This document shows, piece after piece, positions 57,475 to 64,000 of a stretch of 64,000 bases of DNA. Position numbers and translations under genes: made by a program. A model generated the notes under the pieces. The model worked only from the letters and a program-made list of their open reading frames with translations, was not told the origin of the DNA and did not search any database. This DNA is from Gaetbulibacter sp. 4G1 (GTDB taxonomy: Bacteria > Bacteroidota > Bacteroidia > Flavobacteriales > Flavobacteriaceae), in NCBI RefSeq assembly GCF_002741945.1, contig NZ_MDVN01000024.1:62001-126000 (forward strand), read 5' to 3'. Within the stretch, counting starts at the first letter, position 1; each line of letters begins with the position of its first letter.

Positions 57475-58734
57475 ATGAAAGATTTATTCGAAAAGATTTA
57501 TAAAGATAAAGGGCCATTAGGTAAATGGGCCTCTCAGGCTGAAGGATATTTCGTGTTTCCGAAATTAGAAGGAGAGATTTCTAATCGTATGAAATTTCAA
57601 GGAAAAGATGTTATCACTTGGAGTATTAATGATTACTTAGGTTTAGCAAATCATCCAGAAGTTCGTAAAGTAGATGCTCAAGCAGCGGCAGATTATGGGT
57701 CGGCATATCCAATGGGAGCTAGAATGATGTCTGGACATACAGATTTGCATGAAAAGCTTCAAGACGAATTAGCGTCTTTCGTAAAAAAAGAAGCAGCATA
57801 TCTTTTAAATTTTGGCTATCAGGGTATGGTCTCTACAATTGATGCTTTAGTTTCTAAAGATGATATTATAGTTTATGATGTTGATGCACATGCTTGTATT
57901 ATTGACGGTGTTCGTTTGCATATGGGTAAACGATTTACATATAAGCACAATGATGTTGAGAGTTTAGAAAAAAACTTAGAACGTGCCACCAAAATGGCTG
58001 AGCAAACAGGAGGAGGTATTTTAGTTATCTCTGAAGGTGTGTTTGGAATGCGTGGAGAACAGGGGCGTTTAAAAGAAATAGTTGAACTTAAAAAGAAATT
58101 TAATTTCAGATTATTTGTTGATGATGCTCATGGCTTTGGAACTTTAGGAGCTACGGGAGCGGGAGCAGGAGAAGAACAAGGTGTTCAAGATGATATTGAT
58201 GTGTATTTTGCTACATTCGCAAAATCTATGGCTAGTACTGGTGCTTTTATTGCAGCAGACCAAGAAATTATAGATTATTTAAAGTATAATTTGCGTTCGC
58301 AAATGTTTGCTAAATCTTTACAAATGCAACTAGTTGTAGGTGCATTGAAGCGTTTGGATATGTTACGTACAATGCCAGAATTAAAGCAAAACCTTTGGAC
58401 TATTGTTGATGCATTGCAGTCTGGTTTAAAAGAGCGTGGTTTCAATATAGGAACAACACAAAGCTGTGTAACACCTGTGTATTTAAAAGGTAGTATTCCT
58501 GAGGCTATGGCCTTAGTTAGAGATTTACGTGAAAATTACGGAATATTCTGTTCTATAGTAGTTTACCCTGTCATACCTAAAGGGTTAATTTTACTGAGGA
58601 TGATTCCTACTGCTACTCATACATTAAAAGATGTAGAAGAAACTTTAGATGCTTTTGATGCTATAAGAGACCGATTAGAAAACGGAACATATAAACGTTT
58701 ATCTGCTGCAGTAATGGCAGCAATGGGTGAGTAG
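57475..58734 (+). CDS. Serine palmitoyltransferase-like alpha-oxoamine synthase
   Basis: The 419-residue PLP enzyme belongs to the family of SPT, 8-amino-7-oxononanoate synthase and KBL. It shows MMSGHTDLHEKLQDELA, the stacking H139 in DVDAHACIIDG, FVDDAHGFGTLG (Asp 216, His 219) and the Schiff-base lysine K250 in YFATFAKSMAST. In Bacteroidota this form condenses serine (or cysteate) with a long-chain acyl donor, giving sphingolipid or sulfonolipid bases. The N-terminal 45 residues (KIYKDKGPLGKWA) are characteristic of the Bacteroidota form as I recall it. The convergent GNAT-fold gene may supply the next step. Confidence 0.82.
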   Translation: MKDLFEKIYKDKGPLGKWASQAEGYFVFPKLEGEISNRMKFQGKDVITWSINDYLGLANHPEVRKVDAQAAADYGSAYPMGARMMSGHTDLHEKLQDELASFVKKEAAYLLNFGYQGMVSTIDALVSKDDIIVYDVDAHACIIDGVRLHMGKRFTYKHNDVESLEKNLERATKMAEQTGGGILVISEGVFGMRGEQGRLKEIVELKKKFNFRLFVDDAHGFGTLGATGAGAGEEQGVQDDIDVYFATFAKSMASTGAFIAADQEIIDYLKYNLRSQMFAKSLQMQLVVGALKRLDMLRTMPELKQNLWTIVDALQSGLKERGFNIGTTQSCVTPVYLKGSIPEAMALVRDLRENYGIFCSIVVYPVIPKGLILLRMIPTATHTLKDVEETLDAFDAIRDRLENGTYKRLSAAVMAAMGE

Positions 58735-58753
58735 TTAAAATATATATAGTAAT

Positions 58754-58793
58754 AAAAAAAAAATCCGATTTTATAAGAATCGGATTTTTTTTT
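58754..58793. terminator. Bidirectional terminator between the SPT-like and GNAT-fold genes
   Basis: AAATCCGATT (58761-58770) and AATCGGATTT (58778-58787) form a perfect stem with a seven-base loop and long A and T runs on both sides. It overlaps the stop codon of the convergent gene. Confidence 0.9.
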
Positions 58794-59913
58794 ATGCAAT
58801 ATCTTTTCTAAAGGTGCAGCGCCTTTTATGAGTCACTGGTTTGAAATTCTTCCATAATTTATGGATAGCTTCATTGTCATCTAACTCTGGACCTCTAATA
58901 CATAATTCTATACCTTTTTCAGAAAATGTTTTATGAAATTCATTGAAAATTATGGCTGTAATCCCTTTGTTTTGATATTCAGGCAAAACTCCAATCAAAT
59001 AAAAAGTCACAGTTTTAGCATGTTTTTTGGCATGTAACAAATGTCTTATTCCAAAAGGAAACAATTTACCATTCATTTTTTGTAACGCTTCAGCATATGA
59101 TGGGGTTACTATTCCAAAACCAATAAGTTTATCATTTTTGTCTAATACAAACTTTACATATTCCGGATTTAGAAATCCAATAAACTTCTTCTTAAAGTAT
59201 GCCTTTTGCTCTTGGTTTATTTCTACGAAAGAAGAAAGAGTAGCGTGTGATTTTGAGAAAACCTCAAACATTTCATCAGTATATGGCATAATATCCTTAT
59301 TCTTAGTAAAGTTTAAAGCTTTTAAGTGGTAACGCCTCTTTATTAAATCTTGTATTTTAGAAAAATATATAGGAAGAATATTTTTAAACTCCATTTTGTT
59401 TTCTGAGTATGTTTTAGCAACAGTATATCCCAGTTTTTCAAAATGAGTTGCATAATACGGGTGATTATGCCATGTAATCATACTACCTATTTGGTCGAAA
59501 CCATGAGTTAACACTCCAACTTTATCTAAATTAGAGAAACCAACAGGGCCTTCAATAAATTCTAAATTATTAGCTTGTCCAATTTCATTAACTTTTTCTA
59601 ATAATGTTTGGGTAACTTTAATATCGTCAATAACATCAAACCATCCAAAACGCATTTTCTTTTGGTTTTGTTTATTAACTTCAATCCAATTGATAACGCA
59701 AGCAATTCTGCCTACAACTTCATTGTTTCTATACGCTAAAAAAAAGCGCGCATCTGCATCTTTGAAAGCTGGGTTTACTTTTTTGTCTAATGATCTTATT
59801 TCTTCAGAGATAATAGGAGGGACCCAATATTTTGAGCCCTTGTAAAGTTTAAAAGGAAACTTTACAAATGTTTTTAAGTCTTTTTTGGTGGTTACTTCTT
59901 TAAGTTTAATCAT
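58792..59913 (-). CDS. GNAT-fold N-acyltransferase-like protein, possible bacterial ceramide synthase
   Basis: The 373-residue protein has an N-terminal FVKFPFKLYKGSKYWVPPI signature, a middle GPVGFSNLDKVGVLTHGFD, and a C-terminal GNAT-type acyl-CoA-binding region (IGVLPEYQNKGITAIIFNEF). It is about twice the length of ordinary GNAT proteins. I recall that the bacterial ceramide synthase (bCerS) of Caulobacter is a GNAT-like N-acyltransferase found with SPT. The adjacent SPT-like gene makes this a fair candidate for N-acylating the long-chain base. It lies 26 bases downstream of an outer-membrane protein gene on the same strand. Confidence 0.65.
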   Translation of the reverse strand: MIKLKEVTTKKDLKTFVKFPFKLYKGSKYWVPPIISEEIRSLDKKVNPAFKDADARFFLAYRNNEVVGRIACVINWIEVNKQNQKKMRFGWFDVIDDIKVTQTLLEKVNEIGQANNLEFIEGPVGFSNLDKVGVLTHGFDQIGSMITWHNHPYYATHFEKLGYTVAKTYSENKMEFKNILPIYFSKIQDLIKRRYHLKALNFTKNKDIMPYTDEMFEVFSKSHATLSSFVEINQEQKAYFKKKFIGFLNPEYVKFVLDKNDKLIGFGIVTPSYAEALQKMNGKLFPFGIRHLLHAKKHAKTVTFYLIGVLPEYQNKGITAIIFNEFHKTFSEKGIELCIRGPELDDNEAIHKLWKNFKPVTHKRRCTFRKDIA

Positions 59914-59939
59914 ATAATTATGATGGATTTTGATTAGTT

Positions 59940-60950
59940 TTAGTTATCAAAATCGTTGTCTTTTCTTTTTTGCTTTTTCTTTGGTTCATCGTCTTCTTCA
60001 TCTTTGTTTTTTCTACTTTTCTTACCTATCGATTTTCTTTTTGATTCTTCTTCTGCCGAGTTTCCGTTGTCTATTTCTTTGTCTTTGTGAAAATCTAATC
60101 TATAAGATGCTCCAAAGTTTACACTAAAAACTGAGGGTGTATCTTTAGTGTTAAACGTAAGTGCTGTGTCTAACTGAAAGTCTTTTCCCCATAAATATGC
60201 ACCACCAAATCTAAAAAGATTATCTGCGTAAAAATCACTTTTTATACCTTGTGCTTCACCAAAAATTACCCATTTAGGGTTAAAAGAGTGTGTTAAAGTG
60301 AAAATATATTGAAAATCTGATTGGTCGGTACCAATTCTATCTTTAATTAAATTTAAAACCATTACCCATCCACCAGCAAAATTGTTTTGTGTAGCGACCA
60401 TTACTTTAGGGCTAAAACCTTCAATTCCTGGAGCTGTATAAGGGTTTTGTTTGGTGTCATAATTTGCGCCTAAATAAACTGATACTGCTGGAATTAATGA
60501 TTTCCATTTAAAGCGATGATTTGCCTTCCAACTATATAAATTTGGCTTATCTTCTTCAGAATTTTTATAGGGGTCGTAAACCAAATATTTTGCGCCAACA
60601 CTTAAAAATTTAAAATTTGAACGCGAATCTTCAGCAGCTAAATTCGAGGTATATGTTTTGGTATCGTTTTGATAAGAGCCTTCAATATTTAACTCTAATT
60701 CTTCCCAAAGCAAACCGTATCTAGCAGCAAAGTCTATTCCAAAGCCAGAAACTTCAAAAGCAGTAGCTGGTGTTCTTTTTTCTTTTAGGATATAAGGACC
60801 AACTTCAAATTGTGCAACGTTTGTGCCTACTGAAAATGCACTGCGAGAAGTACCTGGTCTATTCGAATTAATAACATCTGTATATTGACTAAACGCATGT
60901 GTACTAATTAAGCTTAGCAATAAAATTAAAGTAGATTTGATTGGGCTCAT
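59940..60950 (-). CDS. Outer-membrane beta-barrel protein with a charged tail
   Basis: The 336-residue protein has a signal peptide (about 1-21, ending AFSQ). A beta-barrel region of alternating aromatic strands (about 25-285) resembles phenol-degradation-type (MetA-like) transporter proteins. A final 45 residues are rich in K, E and D (EEESKRKSIGKKSRKNKDEE and on), an unusual tail that may be cytoplasmic-like or periplasmic. Substrate unknown. It lies 26 bases upstream of the GNAT-fold gene on the same strand, so the two may be co-transcribed. Confidence 0.78.
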   Translation of the reverse strand: MSPIKSTLILLLSLISTHAFSQYTDVINSNRPGTSRSAFSVGTNVAQFEVGPYILKEKRTPATAFEVSGFGIDFAARYGLLWEELELNIEGSYQNDTKTYTSNLAAEDSRSNFKFLSVGAKYLVYDPYKNSEEDKPNLYSWKANHRFKWKSLIPAVSVYLGANYDTKQNPYTAPGIEGFSPKVMVATQNNFAGGWVMVLNLIKDRIGTDQSDFQYIFTLTHSFNPKWVIFGEAQGIKSDFYADNLFRFGGAYLWGKDFQLDTALTFNTKDTPSVFSVNFGASYRLDFHKDKEIDNGNSAEEESKRKSIGKKSRKNKDEEDDEPKKKQKRKDNDFDN

Positions 60951-61023
60951 AATGAATATTTTTTTACGTATCTATAGTTTAAGGATGCTCATTACTTTTA
61001 TAATAAATCTTTAATAGGATGCT

Positions 61024-61031
61024 CAAATATA
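61024..61031 (-). promoter_or_regulatory. -7 promoter element of the outer-membrane protein gene
   Basis: TATATTTG on the minus strand matches TAnnTTTG. The leader to the ATG at 60950 is about 66 bases. Confidence 0.5.
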
Positions 61032-61085
61032 GATATTTTATACTTTTTTTATCATTTTTGAACGTTTTTTAAGTGTTTAGAATTG

Positions 61086-61093
61086 TATTTTTG
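61086..61093 (+). promoter_or_regulatory. -7 promoter element of the DUF4834 gene
   Basis: TATTTTTG matches TAnnTTTG. It lies 16 bases before the ATG at 61110, which fixes that start over an upstream in-frame TTG (61083). Confidence 0.55.
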
Positions 61094-61109
61094 TATAAAA
61101 TATTTTTTT

Positions 61110-61391
61110 ATGTTACAGTATGCATCTGTTGTAGGATTAGTAAAAATGATACTAATCATTATGCTAATTTATTTTGGAATTAAAATATTAGCACGATTAT
61201 TTGCGCCATTTTTAGTTAAATATGTTGCAAAAAAAGCTGAGCAACGGTTTGGAGATCAATTTGGGCAATTTCAAGGGCGGCAACAAGAAAAACCAAAAAA
61301 AGAAGGGGAAGTAAGTATTGATAAAATGCCAAACACTAAAACCTCGAATAAAGATGTTGGTGATTATGTAGATTATGAGGAAATAGATTAA
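61110..61391 (+). CDS. DUF4834-family membrane protein
   Basis: The 93-residue protein has one hydrophobic helix (about 8-30: VKMILIIMLIYFGIKIL). A basic segment and a hydrophilic tail with KKAEQRFGDQFGQFQGR follow, ending GDYVDYEEID. It matches DUF4834 of Bacteroidota. Function unknown; its place beside a YfhO-type protein may be general. Start 61110 is chosen because the -7 element would put the transcript start after the upstream TTG codon. Confidence 0.8.
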   Translation: MLQYASVVGLVKMILIIMLIYFGIKILARLFAPFLVKYVAKKAEQRFGDQFGQFQGRQQEKPKKEGEVSIDKMPNTKTSNKDVGDYVDYEEID

Positions 61392-61558
61392 TATTTTAGA
61401 AGCTCTTTTTCTTAATATTCTTTATAAAAAACTCAAAGTCTAATTATTTTATATACTACAATTCTCCTATTTAAATGAAAATAGGAATCTAAAATAAATA
61501 TAAGTTGGGTTTCAAAAATTATGTTTATTTTCACAACTATTGTTTTTAATACATATTC

Positions 61559-63991
61559 ATGCAGTTTTCATTAAAAAAAGTACTTCCACACTTATTAGTT
61601 TTAGTAGGGTTTATAATATTGTCTTTAGCATATTTTAGCCCAGTTTTAAAAGGAAAACAGATTTTGCAAAGCGACATCGTGCAATATATTGGCATGAGTA
61701 AGCAACAAAAAGACTTTAGCTCCAAAACTGGAGAGGAAACTTATTGGACAAATAGTGCTTTTAGTGGAATGCCTACCTATCAATTAGGCGCTAAATACCC
61801 TCATAATTATATTAAAAAGTTAGATTTAGCCTTACGTTTTTTACCACGACCAGCCGACTATCTTTTCTTGTATTTGCTAAGCTTTTATGTGCTTCTCCTA
61901 GTTTTAAAAGTTGACTTTAAACTTGCAGCCATTGGGGCAATTGCTTTTGGTTTTTCTACCTATTTAATAATTATTCTCGGTGTTGGACATAATAGTAAAG
62001 CTCATGCAATAGCTTATATGCCCTTAGTTTTAAGTGGTGTTATTTTAACCTTTAGAAAAAAGTATATTTTAGGGTTTTTGCTAACGGTAGTAGCGATGGG
62101 CTTAGAAATTGTGTCAAATCATTTTCAGATGACCTATTATTTGCTATTATTAGTTATTGTTTTAGGAATCGCGTACTTAATTGATGCTTATAAAAAGAAA
62201 ATACTGGCTCATTACTTTAAATCAATTGGAATTTTGTTTGCTGCGGTATTTCTTTCATTAGCCTTAAATGCTACAGGGATTTTAGCTACAAAAGAATATG
62301 TTAAAGAAAGTACACGAGGAAAAAGTGAGTTGACTATAAATGCTGATGGATCAGCAAAGGAGGTGACATCTGGTTTAGATAAGGATTATATTACTCAATT
62401 TAGTTACGGTATTTTAGAAACGTTTAATCTATACATCCCACGATTAATGGGAGGAGGTAATGGAGAAGATGTAGGTAAGGATTCTGCAACATACGAAGCT
62501 TTTAGGAAGTTAGGCGCATCTCCAAGTCAAGCTTTGCAAGAATCAAAGCGAGCACCAATGTACTGGGGAGCTCAGCCTATTGTAGAAGCTCCTGCTTATA
62601 TTGGAGCAGTTGTCTTGTTTTTGTTTGTTTTTGCTTTGTTTTTGGTTAAGGGACGCTTAAAATGGTGGTTAATTGGCGGAACAATTCTATCATTACTACT
62701 GTCTTATGGGAAGAATCAGCCATTTGCATTTTTAACGGACTTTTTTATTGATTATGTTCCGTTTTACAATAAGTTTAGAGCAGTAAGCTCTATACAAGTT
62801 ATTTTAGAACTGTGTATTCCTGCTCTTGCAATTTTTGGGCTTGTAAGGTTGTTTAATGATTTTGAAAAGAAAGAAGAGAAACTAAAGGCTTTAAAATTTA
62901 CTGCAATAATAACTGGAGGGGTAGCTATTCTGTTTTTATTTTTTAAATCATCTTTTGATTTTGCTGGTGTTAATGATGGATTTTATCGTCAGAATTATGG
63001 GCAAGCTTTTATTGATGCTATCAAGGAGGATAGAAAAGTGTTGTTTACTAATGATGCCATTAGAACGCTTATATTAGTATTACTTTCAGCGGGCTTAATT
63101 TTTACGTTTTTAAAAGAAAAACTAAAAGAAAAATGGGTTATGCTCGCTTTTACAGCTCTTATTCTTTTTGATTTAATTGGTGTAGATAAGCGTTATGTAA
63201 ATAATGATGATTTTGTTTCTGCGATGCAAGTTAATAAGCCTTTTCAGATGAATGAAGCTGATAAGGAAATATTAAAAGATACAACGTATTTTAGAGTGTT
63301 TGATTTGGTTTCAGGGCCGTCAAAACCGTCGTATTACCATAATTCGCTAAATGGCTATAATGCTGCTGAATTAAAACGATACCGAGAGTTGTTTGATTTT
63401 TATATTGCTAAAAACAACATTAATGTGCTTAATATGCTAAATACTAAGTATATCATTATTCAAGATGATAACGGTAACATTGTGCCTTACACAAATGAAG
63501 AAGCTAATGGAAATGCTTGGTTTGTAGAAAAACTAATTGGAGTGTCATCGGCTGATGAAGAAATTAAGCTTTTAGATAGCTTGAACAATAAGAAACAAGC
63601 TTTAATTGATATTAGAATTCCAGTTTCAGATTTTAATGATAGCTTTAAATTGGATTCTTTAGCATCAATAGCTTTGAAAAAAGTAACTCCTAATTATTTA
63701 AAATACGAATCAAACAATTCAAATGACGGATTTGCAGTGTTTTCAGAGGTGTATTACGGTAATGGATGGAAAACAATTGTAGATGGAAAAGAAGCGACGC
63801 ATATGCGTGTTAATTATACCCTTCGAGGTATGGAGGTTCCAGCTGGAAAGCATGTTATTGAATTTAAGTTTGACCCAGATGTTGTAAAAACAGGAAGTAG
63901 CATTGCTCTAGCGAGTTCTATCTTTTTTGGATTATTGCTTTTAGGAGGATTATTTTACGAGTTTAAGAAAAAACGACCAGAAAGTGCGTAA
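61559..63991 (+). CDS. YfhO-family membrane protein
   Basis: The 810-residue protein has about 13-14 membrane helices in its first 550 residues, with LPHLLVLVGFIILSLAYFSP at the start and later GHNSKAHAIAYMPLVLSGVI. It ends in a soluble region (about 570-780) and a final hydrophobic helix (SIALASSIFFGLLLLGGLFY). YfhO proteins are predicted GT-C-like enzymes; in Gram-positive bacteria they help glycosylate lipid-linked polymers. The soluble domain is mostly beta (DDNGNIVPYTNEEANGNAW and similar). Substrate unknown. It is complete, ending 9 bases before the window edge. Confidence 0.86.
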   Translation: MQFSLKKVLPHLLVLVGFIILSLAYFSPVLKGKQILQSDIVQYIGMSKQQKDFSSKTGEETYWTNSAFSGMPTYQLGAKYPHNYIKKLDLALRFLPRPADYLFLYLLSFYVLLLVLKVDFKLAAIGAIAFGFSTYLIIILGVGHNSKAHAIAYMPLVLSGVILTFRKKYILGFLLTVVAMGLEIVSNHFQMTYYLLLLVIVLGIAYLIDAYKKKILAHYFKSIGILFAAVFLSLALNATGILATKEYVKESTRGKSELTINADGSAKEVTSGLDKDYITQFSYGILETFNLYIPRLMGGGNGEDVGKDSATYEAFRKLGASPSQALQESKRAPMYWGAQPIVEAPAYIGAVVLFLFVFALFLVKGRLKWWLIGGTILSLLLSYGKNQPFAFLTDFFIDYVPFYNKFRAVSSIQVILELCIPALAIFGLVRLFNDFEKKEEKLKALKFTAIITGGVAILFLFFKSSFDFAGVNDGFYRQNYGQAFIDAIKEDRKVLFTNDAIRTLILVLLSAGLIFTFLKEKLKEKWVMLAFTALILFDLIGVDKRYVNNDDFVSAMQVNKPFQMNEADKEILKDTTYFRVFDLVSGPSKPSYYHNSLNGYNAAELKRYRELFDFYIAKNNINVLNMLNTKYIIIQDDNGNIVPYTNEEANGNAWFVEKLIGVSSADEEIKLLDSLNNKKQALIDIRIPVSDFNDSFKLDSLASIALKKVTPNYLKYESNNSNDGFAVFSEVYYGNGWKTIVDGKEATHMRVNYTLRGMEVPAGKHVIEFKFDPDVVKTGSSIALASSIFFGLLLLGGLFYEFKKKRPESA

Positions 63992-64000
63992 AAAAGCACT

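Noticed and set aside
56232-58734. One operon of the cysteine-synthase-like and SPT-like genes
   Set aside because: A clear terminator at 57287-57325 and a 200-base gap separate them, so only functional linkage is proposed.

Overview
The window looks like a piece of a Flavobacteriaceae (Bacteroidota) chromosome, probably marine. The DNA is strongly A+T-rich. Genes are rarely preceded by a Shine-Dalgarno sequence, and several start near the flavobacterial -7 promoter element TAnnTTTG. Many products are typical of the phylum: an outer-membrane beta-barrel receptor with a carboxypeptidase-like domain, DUF4834, DUF5679, a YfhO-family protein, a MarR-GNAT fusion and a RibB with a decayed RibA half. 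Most genes are housekeeping or envelope genes. All positions and motifs were read by eye; no database search was run.

Layout. 1-0.5 kb: the N-terminus of a tyrosine integrase runs off the left edge beside a tRNA-Ser(UGA), which probably marks the edge of an integrated element. 0.7-9.8 kb: a nitroreductase, a DegT-type aminotransferase, and a leftward envelope/division cluster (tpx, dgkA, ftsK, lolA-like, lptF/G-like, ribB). 9.9-15.7 kb: katG, a 2-Cys peroxiredoxin, nhaC and a membrane hydrolase-like gene. 15.7-26.7 kb: a PLP lyase divergent from an Lrp regulator, a CPBP protease, a three-gene operon ending in a histidine kinase without a neighbouring response regulator, panB-rluA-aldehyde dehydrogenase, a WYL regulator with DUF4345, and L-serine dehydratase. 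26.8-40.5 kb: dnaK with a sigma-54-like promoter, a MarR-GNAT fusion, an arginase-family enzyme, a Crp/Fnr regulator, fumC, a 1-Cys peroxiredoxin, a TonB-type receptor, and prfB-HAD-arsC, in which prfB needs a programmed +1 frameshift.

40.7-49.0 kb is the most unusual part. It holds three full GT2 glycosyltransferases, one GT2 remnant with an internal deletion, an ATP-grasp/HAD pair, and four small polytopic membrane proteins in two families. The two membrane families share an acidic pair in one membrane segment and a conserved E-x2-E near the C-terminus. The glycosyltransferases and membrane proteins look like locally duplicated modules, and I do not recognise the membrane families.

49-64 kb: threonine aldolase; an AraC regulator divergent from an L-galactonate-dehydrogenase-like enzyme and tagaturonate reductase, which together would take L-galactonate to D-altronate; YbaB; oligopeptidase B; a cysteine-synthase-like enzyme next to a serine-palmitoyltransferase-like enzyme; a convergent GNAT-fold protein that may be the N-acyltransferase of sphingolipid or sulfonolipid synthesis; an outer-membrane protein with a charged tail; DUF4834; and a YfhO-family membrane protein.

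The genes do not form one pathway. Recurring themes are peroxide defence (tpx, katG, two peroxiredoxins), cell-envelope building (lolA, lptF/G, dgkA, GT2 cluster, sphingolipid genes, YfhO) and amino-acid/PLP chemistry.
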